The notes below the pieces were generated by a model. It was not told the origin of the DNA and searched no databases. It saw only the letters and a program-made list of their open reading frames with translations. A DNA stretch of 64,000 nucleotides from JAEWSN01 sp942493335 (GTDB lineage Bacteria; Bacillota; Clostridia; DSM-8532), in contig OW818693.1 of the NCBI GenBank assembly GCA_942493335.1, positions 2,542,001 through 2,606,000 of the forward strand, given 5' to 3'. The position numbers and the translations under genes were made by a program. The first letter of the stretch is position 1. Each line of letters opens with the position of its first letter. Shown piece by piece: positions 25,246-34,004 of this stretch.

Positions 25246-28200
25246 TCATGCAATCGGGGATTCCACCGCACTCTGCCCATTCAGCACATGGAGGCGGATG
25301 GCCGCCTGGCGGATCTTTTCCCGGGCATCACGACGGACCGCCTGCATGCCGGCCGACAGTTCGTCGAAGTTTTCCAGGACGGTATCCACCACATGAACAT
25401 CCAGCATGCCGTTCCCAGCCATTTCCGTCAGGATGGCGGCCGTCTGGACGCGGTTCATGGCCGGCCGCCAGGCGCGTTCCTGCAAGAGCGCGGACAACAC
25501 GTCGACGGTGGCGAGAATGCCGCGACCAAGCGCAAGATCCTTCTCCATGCCGCCTTCCTGGTGACTGCCGTTTCGATCGGGCAGCGGAGCGATCATCGCA
25601 GCCAGGTCCGGAATTCCCGCTTCCATGAGGATATCCCGTGTTTTTTCGGTATGGCCGCGCAAAACGTCCAGATCGTCCGAGGAAAGACGGCTGGTCTTGT
25701 CGAACAGACGCAGCGGCACGGAAAGGTATCCAAGGTCCCGCAACAGGGCGGCAAGCCGAATTCGTTCCGACAGCCGCCAGCCGACCTTCATCATGTGTGA
25801 CAGCATCTCGGCGGCCTTTTCCATTTCCACGGCGTGTCCCGACAAGTAATGGCTGCGTGCGTCCACGACGCAGACCGCAAGCCGCAGGCATCCTTCCACA
25901 ATTCCCGCTTCTCCCGGGGTTTCCTGCAGATTCTGCAGGTATTCCTCCTGCCATTCCCCCTTGGCATAATCCGCCGCCAGTTCCGGCAGGCAGCCGGACA
26001 AACGGCGGCCTTCCGGCCATGCCGCCCCATCAAGGACACGCTGGAAACGTTCCGCCCAGACGGATTCACCGCCCGATAGCGTCTGCAGGGCCATTTTGCC
26101 GGCAAGGAAGACCAGTCGGGATTCCGGCGTTGCGGAGGCATCACGGTCGTGCTGGTGCCGGATCGCCCCGGCATAGGCATACTCCGGCAGGAAGCCCCTG
26201 ACGAGTCCTGCCGCCGTTCTTGCATGAATCACGGTCTTTCTGGGATCGGGCACGCGCCAGTCGACATCCTCTTCTTCGCCAAGCAGGAGGCCGAGATGCT
26301 GCAGGATGCCGGCCAGCGAGAATCGGCACGCATCCTCCCGCTCCATGCCCCAGGCGGAGGCGAGACGACGCAGCATCCATCCGGTCAGCAGCGCATGGCG
26401 GCCCAGTTCCGGATCCTGAAGGGCCAACGTGCCGCCGAGGATGGAAACGGCATGGGACAGTTCCGTTCGTCCAGTCCGCGTCATGCTGCGAATGAGGTCC
26501 GCGGCTTCCGTCGCGACACCGCCGAAGGACACGGCCGGTCTGGCAAGGAAGAATCCCTGTGCATAGTCCACGCCCATCCTGCAGAGCGCGGCGAGCTCGC
26601 CGCGGGTTTCGACGCCTTCCGCCAGTACGCGCGTCCCGCCCTGACGCGCATAGCCGATGATATCCTCGAGCATCTGTTGCTTGCGGATGTCCCGATCCAC
26701 GTTTTGGACAAGCCCCCTGTCGATCTTGATGACGTCCGGCTCCAGAGCGAGCAGCGCCAGATGGTTCGAATAGCCGGAACCGAAATCGTCCAGCGCGAAT
26801 TTCGCACCTGTCTGGCGGACCAGGTTCTTTCGGCGTTCAATCTCGTCGGGGTCCATCCTGCTGCGCTCAATGACTTCGTAAACGACGCGCATGAAGCCGA
26901 AATACCTGTCCCGGATATCGAGATAGTCCGCTTCCGTCAGGGCGGGAACCGGTGCGGTGTTGATGAAGAGCCATGCGTCGCGGTAAATGTCCGGCCGTTC
27001 CATGAAGCCGTCGAGGGCATTATAGACCATGCGGCGCTCCAGAATGGCGTAATGGCCGGTGTCCTCCGCGTCGTCGATCAGTTCCATGATGTTGCGGTAG
27101 ATTCGGTTCGCAGGACGGGAAAGCGCCTCGAATCCGAACACATCCCCGGTTTTCAGGGAGACGATCGGCTGGTAGACGACATACAGCTCATTCCGTTCGA
27201 TGACGTCGCGAATGAAGCTGCGCCGCAGCGCAACCTGGCGTGAATCGTCATAGCGCGTACGGTTGAACTCGTTGAAATTCGGCTCCGTGCCGACATCCAC
27301 CTCATGCTTGGCAAATGCCGCATATTCCAGCAGTTCAGAAGGGGTATCCCCATGAACGCCCGCAACGGAATAGCCTGCGATCAGCGGGAAATCCGTTGAA
27401 ATGCCATTGACGGAGAGCCGCGTGCCGGAAAGCCGCTGAAGGAGGTTCTCGCCGTGCATCCGGATTTCCGCGATCTCATGCATGCCGCGCACGATGCACA
27501 GAAAGTCTGCCCCCCACCAGCGGAAAAGGATCTGATTGTCCGGAACACTCTCGCGCAGCAAATCGGCAAAGACACGGATATAGGCATTCCCCGCCACCAT
27601 ACCGAACCGCGACTCGAATTCCTGGTAGTTTTTCAAGCTGAAATAAACGAACCCGATGATTTCGCCGGGATCACGATCTCCCAGGACGCTTCCGCCCATT
27701 TCCGAAAGCGCATTCCGGTTGAAGTAGCCCGTGATGGTATCCGTCAGCATCCGGTTGCGATCCGCATGCCGCTGTCTGACTTCCTGGCTGATGTCGAGCA
27801 GGGCGCCGTTCACCTTGCCGGCCGCCACGTCGGGCTGCCCCCAGCAACGCAGCCACATCCGGCCACCGTTGCTGTCTGCGGCGCTGAACTCCACGGAGAA
27901 GGCGCCCTTGACCGCCAGACTTTCCAGAACAGCTTTCCTGAATGCATCATGCGCTTGTTCCGGGTTTTGCGTCATACCCTCCAGATCGGCGTTTATCGCG
28001 ATCTCCGCCATCCCGGGATTCGGCTTGACGGAGGGAACGCCTTCCTGAATCAGCATCCTGCATCCGAAGCGCTCAAAGAAGTCCCGCCCCCCCATTTCAC
28101 GGTAAATCTGCGATCCGTTGCCAAGCAGCGTGGCCAGACCCGTCAAAAACAGGAATTGGTCCGAATCCACAAGATATTCGAAGAAGTCGATCCGGAAATC

Positions 28201-29580
28201 CTGCCCGTTCAGCACGCGAACATGTGCGTAGAACCTGGAGATTTCGCCGGCAAGCTGGCGGTTCTGCGCCAGTTCGCCTTCCAGCGTGCCGTTGTGGTGA
28301 ACCAGACCGGACCATGCATCGCGGATGTTTCGAGCCAAGTCGGCCAAATCGCCGTTCCCAGCCAGGGAAGGATCCTCCAGCACAGCCGGAATCACGGCCT
28401 TTTCCGCCTTGTCCGTCCGATCACGCTTCAATCGGCCCACTGCGCCTGCAAGACGGGACAACTCCGAGGAGGTGCGTTTTGCGAGCAGCAGCCCGGCAAG
28501 GAGAGCCAATGCGAGCGACAGCACCGTAATACAGGTGAAGAGCCGCATGATGCCGATTTGATCCGCGAACAGGGCTCGGGATGGATACACGGAGAAAAAA
28601 CGCCAACCATTCCCCAACTCGACCGGGAATACATAGACCGGTTCCGCGTTGAGTTTCGTTCTTCCCCGATAGAAACCGATTTGTCTGGATAGTGCGTCTG
28701 CGGTCCCTATCAGATTCGATACATCATCCTTGTCATCAACAGGACCAGGGACACCCAAAGTGTCCGGTGCCAGACCCGTGTTGCGGAGCGGCTTTGCGGC
28801 TGGCGCACCCGGCCGCTTCCTGGGAAGGGAGGCATCCAGCAGCTGTCCGGCCGTATCTGTCAGGATCCAGTACCCGCCGGGTATTGGCATCTTCGAGGCG
28901 ATCAACTGGGCAATGCGCGCCGAGTCGAACTGAAGGGCAACATACCCGGATACGCCATGACTTTGAACAACCCTGTAGAGAACCGCGCTGGATCGGAGGG
29001 ATCCTTCAGGGTTTCCCGCTGTGACGGAAGTGCCCCATATCAGGCCACCGCGCCGCAACAGACCTTCAGCCGGAGCAGGGATGAGCGCGGTGCGGTCACC
29101 CGCGAGGTCCGCCTTGACAAACCCTCCGTCCCCTTCGGCATCCTGATACAGCTTCTCAATGGGTTCCCCTGCCGGGAGAGAGAGTTCCAGTGAAACTGCA
29201 AATGGGAGATTCCCATCAAATGAGGCGTTCGCCAGGTGTTCCGAGACACGCGAATCGATTTCCTCCGGATTGCTCTCCTGAAGTGCTTTTTCAATATTGC
29301 GCCCGATCTGGTCGAGTTGGTGCTCGCTGCGGGAAAGGGATGCGCGCAGCCCCCTGCCGTCCGCCGTAATGTCATCCGCCGTGGCGGCGATTTTTTTTCC
29401 AAGCATGTCAGCGACCAGGGTGACGGTTGCAAACACCATCAGCAGGACGAGAAAAAAGACCACAAGCCAGCCTGTCAGCCACCTTGTCGTCATTCCGCCA
29501 GTCTTTTTCGCCGTTGACGGCTTCCGTGCCATTGCTCCCCCGATGCCTGTTTCCGGAATGATCCGTTTCCCGAAGCGCAT
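25246..29580 (-). CDS. Membrane sensor with degenerate GGDEF, intact EAL and degenerate HD-GYP domains
   Basis: 1444 residues. There is a membrane helix at about 33-57, an extracytoplasmic sensor of about 300 residues, a second helix near 350-372 and a long cytoplasmic linker. The GGDEF-like domain near 690 reads RWWGADF, so it is unlikely to be a cyclase. The EAL domain (about 790-1030) keeps its catalytic set: FEALSRP, the Asn in FINTAP, YEVIE, DDFGSGYS, IKIDRG, LAEGVET. It should hydrolyse cyclic-di-GMP. Two HD-type regions follow; the second reads LLRDLGYLSVP where HD-GYP enzymes have a His-Asp pair, so it is probably not catalytic. The start at ATG 29580 is tentative; ATG 29532 is an alternative. 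A TATAAT lies at 29604-29609. Confidence 0.8.
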   Translation of the reverse strand: MRFGKRIIPETGIGGAMARKPSTAKKTGGMTTRWLTGWLVVFFLVLLMVFATVTLVADMLGKKIAATADDITADGRGLRASLSRSEHQLDQIGRNIEKALQESNPEEIDSRVSEHLANASFDGNLPFAVSLELSLPAGEPIEKLYQDAEGDGGFVKADLAGDRTALIPAPAEGLLRRGGLIWGTSVTAGNPEGSLRSSAVLYRVVQSHGVSGYVALQFDSARIAQLIASKMPIPGGYWILTDTAGQLLDASLPRKRPGAPAAKPLRNTGLAPDTLGVPGPVDDKDDVSNLIGTADALSRQIGFYRGRTKLNAEPVYVFPVELGNGWRFFSVYPSRALFADQIGIMRLFTCITVLSLALALLAGLLLAKRTSSELSRLAGAVGRLKRDRTDKAEKAVIPAVLEDPSLAGNGDLADLARNIRDAWSGLVHHNGTLEGELAQNRQLAGEISRFYAHVRVLNGQDFRIDFFEYLVDSDQFLFLTGLATLLGNGSQIYREMGGRDFFERFGCRMLIQEGVPSVKPNPGMAEIAINADLEGMTQNPEQAHDAFRKAVLESLAVKGAFSVEFSAADSNGGRMWLRCWGQPDVAAGKVNGALLDISQEVRQRHADRNRMLTDTITGYFNRNALSEMGGSVLGDRDPGEIIGFVYFSLKNYQEFESRFGMVAGNAYIRVFADLLRESVPDNQILFRWWGADFLCIVRGMHEIAEIRMHGENLLQRLSGTRLSVNGISTDFPLIAGYSVAGVHGDTPSELLEYAAFAKHEVDVGTEPNFNEFNRTRYDDSRQVALRRSFIRDVIERNELYVVYQPIVSLKTGDVFGFEALSRPANRIYRNIMELIDDAEDTGHYAILERRMVYNALDGFMERPDIYRDAWLFINTAPVPALTEADYLDIRDRYFGFMRVVYEVIERSRMDPDEIERRKNLVRQTGAKFALDDFGSGYSNHLALLALEPDVIKIDRGLVQNVDRDIRKQQMLEDIIGYARQGGTRVLAEGVETRGELAALCRMGVDYAQGFFLARPAVSFGGVATEAADLIRSMTRTGRTELSHAVSILGGTLALQDPELGRHALLTGWMLRRLASAWGMEREDACRFSLAGILQHLGLLLGEEEDVDWRVPDPRKTVIHARTAAGLVRGFLPEYAYAGAIRHQHDRDASATPESRLVFLAGKMALQTLSGGESVWAERFQRVLDGAAWPEGRRLSGCLPELAADYAKGEWQEEYLQNLQETPGEAGIVEGCLRLAVCVVDARSHYLSGHAVEMEKAAEMLSHMMKVGWRLSERIRLAALLRDLGYLSVPLRLFDKTSRLSSDDLDVLRGHTEKTRDILMEAGIPDLAAMIAPLPDRNGSHQEGGMEKDLALGRGILATVDVLSALLQERAWRPAMNRVQTAAILTEMAGNGMLDVHVVDTVLENFDELSAGMQAVRRDAREKIRQAAIRLHVLNGQSAVESPIA

Positions 29581-29603
29581 CGGGATGGGATCCTGCAGGA
29601 ACC

Positions 29604-29632
29604 ATTATACCATGCACAGGCAGTTCGCGAAC
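29604..29632 (-). promoter_or_regulatory. Promoter -10 with overlapping palindrome, EAL-protein/murL operon
   Basis: Minus-strand TGG-TATAAT (29604-29609) lies about 24 bases before the ATG at 29580. No good -35 is present. The palindrome GTTCGCGAAC at about 29623-29632 sits in the -20 to -30 zone and could be an operator. Confidence 0.5.
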
Positions 29633-29648
29633 CTTCGGATTGTCGGGT

Positions 29649-32315
29649 TCAGACGGGAAGCAGCTCCAGCCGGGTCATGCGGTTTCCGAATACAGACAGG
29701 GCAAGCTCCCTGTCGCGCTCCCTGCAGGTGAACAGGAAGATCTGCCTGTCGCCGGCATGATCGCGCAACCAGACAAGCGCGGCGGCGGCACGTGTTTCGT
29801 CGAACTGAGCGAAAGGCTCATCCAGAAAGAGCGGCAGAGATTCCCGCCCCTCCTCGAGCAGTTGGACGGAAGCCAGCCGGACAGCCAGCCATGCCTGATC
29901 CGCTGTTCCTCCGCTCAATTGCGTGATGGAAGGCATTTCTGCGATTTCCGGCACTTCGATGCGGACGGCAAGCTGATCATCCGTCCCAATGCGGCTATAC
30001 CGGCCGCCGGTAAAGACTGACAGGATTTCTCCCGTCATTCCGTCCAGCTTCGGGGACACGCCCTGTCGCAACGCGAGTGCCGATTCGCGCAACGTCTCAA
30101 GCGCCATTCTCAGGCTTTCCCCGTAGGCATGCAGCGATTCGCGGCGCGCCTCGAGACGATCGGCCTCTTCCAGCGCCTGCTGGAGCCGGTCTTCCGCCGG
30201 CGCCCGTTCCAGCCGGGTTTCCAGCGTGGCCTCTGTGAGTTGTGCCGCAGCAATATTCGCGTTGATGTGTTCCAGCTCCGCCTGCAGCACGGGCAGACGC
30301 ACGGAAGCACCGGCAGCCATTGCGGCAGCCTTGCGGCGTGTGTCCTCGTCCGTATCGACGGAGCCAGTGAGGTGTATGTCTTCGTTTTTACCGCCGGAAG
30401 CAGTGCGGCGCGCATCTCCGGGTGCCGAATCCTGTTTTCCGTCGAAATCCGGAACCTCCTCGGCAGCCGCCTCCTCGAGCGCAGCAACCGACCGCAGCAG
30501 CATGTTCCGCTCGTTCTGCATCGCCTCCAGCCGCATGTTGACCTCGGCCGCGCGATTCCGGTCATCCCTGTAGGCCTGCAGCACGCCATGAAAGGCCTGC
30601 ATGCGTTTTGCGTCAAGACCGTCATCCTCAAAAAATCCCGCGGCGCGCATCACATCGGCCGTACGGACAGACAGGGCTTCCGCCTCACGTCCTGATTTTT
30701 CCCGCCGCTCCGACAACTCGGCCATATCCTGCACCAAATCAGCCCTTCGGCTTCCCACCGTATCGACAACACTTTTGATCCGCAAGAATTCCTGCACGGA
30801 AGGAACACCCGTTTCCGCAATCAAATCATCGAAGGCCACACGCGCCCTGTTCCAGCGCAGGATATCCTCCCGGCCGGCGGTTTCCTCAGACGGGGCGGAA
30901 CCGTTGCCTCTCCCCGTATGATTCCCCGCAGGATGCCGCGCCTGACGGAGCAGTGGGGACAGCGGAATGCCGATGGCTGCTGCCACGGACAGGCAGGAGA
31001 GGATTGTCAGAAACACGAAAACCGGCCCTCCTGCGGGAACCGCACCGGGAAAGAACACGCCCGCCGCAAACAGGGCCAGCAGAACGGCAAGCATGACAAA
31101 TGAAATGGCTCCAAGGATTCGGGGGGGCCAGGACGTCTTTCGGGTGTTCAGTTCCTCCAGAATCCGGCCGCGTTCCTCCGCGGACCCAACCTGCTCCCGG
31201 AGGATCAGGTACTCCTGCAGGACGGCGTCCAGCCGCTTCGCATCCCGCCAGACCGGCGCCTGCGGCAGTTCGGACTCAAGAACGAGCGCTTCCCCGCGTT
31301 TCCTGGCGATTTCATCGTCCCAATGCGCCACTGCGCGCAGCAATTCACGCCGTCGGCCCAGATCAAAGGGCAACTGGGCTGCCGCGGCTTCGTCGATGGA
31401 AGCCAGCGCGGATCGGTCAGCCAGACGTGAAGCCAGTTCCGCCGCTTCAGCCGTCAAGGCCGCCTCCTCGTCCGAAAGACCCTTCAGGCGCTCCCGCTCC
31501 CGACGGACGGCTTCCATCCGTTCGTACCGATCCTCTTCCCGGATGGCGGTCCGGCAACCGTCCCGCTCCTCCACGGTGGCAGCCTGCTGAATCCGAAGCG
31601 TGTTCAAACGCATTTTGGTTTCCGCCAGTGCCATGGCGGTTTCCCGTACCGCCTCGCGCTGCCGACGGATGGACTCCGCGTCCGCCTCCAGTTCGGCGAG
31701 CCGGTTCTGGATGCGGTCCATTGGCCGGACCGTGCTCCGTTCCGAACCGACACGCTCGAGAAGGGCTTTCTGAATTGCGTCCTCGGCCTGTCGGAAGGTC
31801 ATTTCATCCCGGCCCGCATCCTGCATCCTCAGAAGGCTGTCCATGACATGGCGACGCCCGGGCGCATCCAGCACGGTTTTCATCTGACCGACAAACAACG
31901 TGCGCGCAAAGGTTTCCGCATCCACGCCGAGCTGTGCTTCCGCAAACTGGGGCCCCGTTTCACGTTCGGAGGGAAAGCGGGCAGTAATGTCGTTCGCGTG
32001 CCCGTCTTGGACGTGTACTGCGCCTTTTGAGAAGTTCCGGCCGATCCGGAAGGCGGTACCGTCATCCAAGGAATATTCCAGCACACCTGCATACACATCC
32101 CCCTGCCAGGGTTCATATCGGCGGAGCGGCGGCAGTTCGCCGTCCTTTGAACGGCGTCCCCCGCGCAAACCATACAGCATCGCGCCGATATAGGCGAGCA
32201 GCGTGCTTTTCCCTGCTTCATTGGGGCCATGGACGAGGTTCAGTCCGGGACCCGGTTCAAACGTGGCCTGGCGGAAACGGCCGAAGCCCTTGATGTCCAT
32301 CCTGGTGATTTTCAT
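29649..32315 (-). CDS. yhaN: SbcC/YhaN-type ATPase
   Basis: 888 residues of the Rad50/SbcC class. The Walker A loop is GPNEAGKSTLLAYIGAMLYG at about 30-49. Long coiled coils flank a central part with two predicted membrane helices (about residues 395-450), a known YhaN feature. The C-terminus has the ABC signature-like LSGGTADQAWLAVRLA and Walker B PLFLDEPFAQFDE. With YhaO it probably forms an SbcCD/Mre11-Rad50-like complex acting on DNA ends near the membrane. The start ATG 32315 follows GAGGGGG and lies ten bases after the yhaO stop. Confidence 0.85.
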   Translation of the reverse strand: MKITRMDIKGFGRFRQATFEPGPGLNLVHGPNEAGKSTLLAYIGAMLYGLRGGRRSKDGELPPLRRYEPWQGDVYAGVLEYSLDDGTAFRIGRNFSKGAVHVQDGHANDITARFPSERETGPQFAEAQLGVDAETFARTLFVGQMKTVLDAPGRRHVMDSLLRMQDAGRDEMTFRQAEDAIQKALLERVGSERSTVRPMDRIQNRLAELEADAESIRRQREAVRETAMALAETKMRLNTLRIQQAATVEERDGCRTAIREEDRYERMEAVRRERERLKGLSDEEAALTAEAAELASRLADRSALASIDEAAAAQLPFDLGRRRELLRAVAHWDDEIARKRGEALVLESELPQAPVWRDAKRLDAVLQEYLILREQVGSAEERGRILEELNTRKTSWPPRILGAISFVMLAVLLALFAAGVFFPGAVPAGGPVFVFLTILSCLSVAAAIGIPLSPLLRQARHPAGNHTGRGNGSAPSEETAGREDILRWNRARVAFDDLIAETGVPSVQEFLRIKSVVDTVGSRRADLVQDMAELSERREKSGREAEALSVRTADVMRAAGFFEDDGLDAKRMQAFHGVLQAYRDDRNRAAEVNMRLEAMQNERNMLLRSVAALEEAAAEEVPDFDGKQDSAPGDARRTASGGKNEDIHLTGSVDTDEDTRRKAAAMAAGASVRLPVLQAELEHINANIAAAQLTEATLETRLERAPAEDRLQQALEEADRLEARRESLHAYGESLRMALETLRESALALRQGVSPKLDGMTGEILSVFTGGRYSRIGTDDQLAVRIEVPEIAEMPSITQLSGGTADQAWLAVRLASVQLLEEGRESLPLFLDEPFAQFDETRAAAALVWLRDHAGDRQIFLFTCRERDRELALSVFGNRMTRLELLPV

Positions 32316-32325
32316 GCGTTCCCCC

Positions 32326-33483
32326 TCACCGTTCCGGCGGTACGTGCACGGTACCGTATGCCAGGGCTTCGAGTCCCATCTGGCGCGCACGCCGCAGGAT
32401 TTCCACCCGTTCCGGGTCCCCCGCTGCTTCCGCTTCCGCCATGCGGTCTGCAAGATTGCGGCAGAACAGGCCTGTCAGGCTTTCATGGGCAAGCGCGGTT
32501 TCCCATTCCAGCGGCGGACGGGTTTCGTCTGTCAGCCGGAAGAGCAGCCAGTCTCCGCCGAACCACTCCGCAAGTGCCTCAACATCCGGCGGTTCGAGCG
32601 GTGTTCCGGCAAGCCGAACATGCGGAAGATGCCGCTCGGGCGTACAGTCCGCCAGGGCGCCTGCCAGTGCGAGCTTGCAGGCGTCCGTACTTTCGCAGGC
32701 GGTCAGATCCACCTGCCGCTCCACATACGTCCGCGATGAAACGGGCAGAACCCTTGTCCGGGCGGAAACCGCGCCATCCTGCTGTTCCATGACGCATGAA
32801 AGGATGCCGTGATCGCCCGGTTCGTCGAACCCGAGCGGTTCCGGAGATCCCGGATTCGCCACATGAGGTTTCCCGGGAATTTCGAAAGGCTTGTGAAAAT
32901 GCCCGAAAGCAGCGTAATCATAGCCGGACTGCGCCAGTTGCGCCGATGTGACCGGATTGTACTGTGTCTCCCCGACCGGCGTGTCCAGGGTCCCATGGAC
33001 AAGCAGCAGATTGAACCGGTCCGTCCTGGGCGGCGGCAGCGTGCCAAAATCCGGCGGATCCTGACGATAAGCGGAAAAACCGAATCCCGCGGCAAATACA
33101 CCGATTTCCGGGAGGTCCAGAAAAGCGGCGTGACCGGGTTCGCCCGTGAGCAGATGAACATGGGCCGGCCACTCGACGGCACGGTACCAGGAATCCGTCG
33201 TGTATGGATCATGATTGCCCGGAAGCATGATGACCCGCACACCGGAAAGGCGGTTCAACTCCCGTCGCAGAAAGGCGACCGTGTCCCGCGTCACGACATC
33301 CTGTTCGAAAAGATCGCCGCAGAGCAGCACCAAGTCAACCTGCTCCGCCATGGCATGATCCATGGTTGCGGAAAAGGCACGCCGCACGTCCTGCCGGCGA
33401 AGCTGCCCATATCCGGGTCTTCCGCCGCGAAAAGGCGCATCCAGATGAAAATCGGAAGCATGAATGAATCTGAGCGTATCCAT
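32326..33483 (-). CDS. yhaO: DNA repair exonuclease/phosphoesterase, SbcD/YhaO-type
   Basis: 385 residues. The calcineurin-like metal-binding motifs are all present in order: FIHASDFHLD (D-x-H), VLLCGDLFE (GD), MLPGNHDPY (GNHD), LLVHGTLD and FGHFHKP (GHxH). This is the nuclease subunit of an Mre11-like pair and would cut DNA using manganese or a similar metal; the partner ATPase follows ten bases downstream. The start ATG 33483 is chosen over an upstream ATG because AAGGA lies nine to ten bases before it and the strand begins immediately. Confidence 0.87.
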   Translation of the reverse strand: MDTLRFIHASDFHLDAPFRGGRPGYGQLRRQDVRRAFSATMDHAMAEQVDLVLLCGDLFEQDVVTRDTVAFLRRELNRLSGVRVIMLPGNHDPYTTDSWYRAVEWPAHVHLLTGEPGHAAFLDLPEIGVFAAGFGFSAYRQDPPDFGTLPPPRTDRFNLLLVHGTLDTPVGETQYNPVTSAQLAQSGYDYAAFGHFHKPFEIPGKPHVANPGSPEPLGFDEPGDHGILSCVMEQQDGAVSARTRVLPVSSRTYVERQVDLTACESTDACKLALAGALADCTPERHLPHVRLAGTPLEPPDVEALAEWFGGDWLLFRLTDETRPPLEWETALAHESLTGLFCRNLADRMAEAEAAGDPERVEILRRARQMGLEALAYGTVHVPPER

Positions 33484-33571
33484 GGAAAAGTTTCCTTTCA
33501 CCGCACCGCTTCCCGAAACAAGTCCGGGTGAATGGCCGTTTTCTCCGACAGTACTTCGGGCGCAGGCCGGT

Positions 33572-33961
33572 TCACACCTTCCGGGTCGTCATTACGACCT
33601 GCGCGATGGCATAGGCACGCTCATGGGACAAGCTGACGGCCAGTTCATCTCCGCCAAGGACCTCAAAGGTGGAACGGGCGGCCCCATGCAGGACGATCGA
33701 CGGCGCTCCGCCGGGCTCCTGCACGATTTCAATTTCCACAAAGGCGGCGCCGGCGCCGATCCCGGTTCCCAAGGCCTTGGACACGGCTTCCTTGGCTGCA
33801 AATCTTGCAGCCAGACTGCTCATGGTGCGTTCGCCCCGGTTCAGGCAATCCGCCTGCTCCCCTTTTGTATACACCTTGTCCAGAAAACGCGACCCGAGCC
33901 GCTCCACAGCCGCCCGGACGCGCGCTGTCTCCACCATGTCCACGCCGCAGCGGATTCCCAT
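33572..33961 (-). CDS. acpS: Holo-[acyl-carrier-protein] synthase
   Basis: 129 residues, the usual AcpS size. The signature motifs GIRCGVDMVETARV at the N-terminus (with the metal Asp) and LAARFAAKEAVSKALGTGIG at about 50-69 (with the metal Glu and Lys) are complete. It transfers 4'-phosphopantetheine from CoA to acyl carrier protein. The start ATG 33961 follows GGAGGAAAC. It lies between the triple-GAF protein and yhaO, spaced by 43 and 88 bases. Confidence 0.93.
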   Translation of the reverse strand: MGIRCGVDMVETARVRAAVERLGSRFLDKVYTKGEQADCLNRGERTMSSLAARFAAKEAVSKALGTGIGAGAAFVEIEIVQEPGGAPSIVLHGAARSTFEVLGGDELAVSLSHERAYAIAQVVMTTRKV

Positions 33962-34004
33962 GTTTCCTCCAAAAAGGCTGTTCCGTCCGCGTACCGTCCT
34001 TGCG

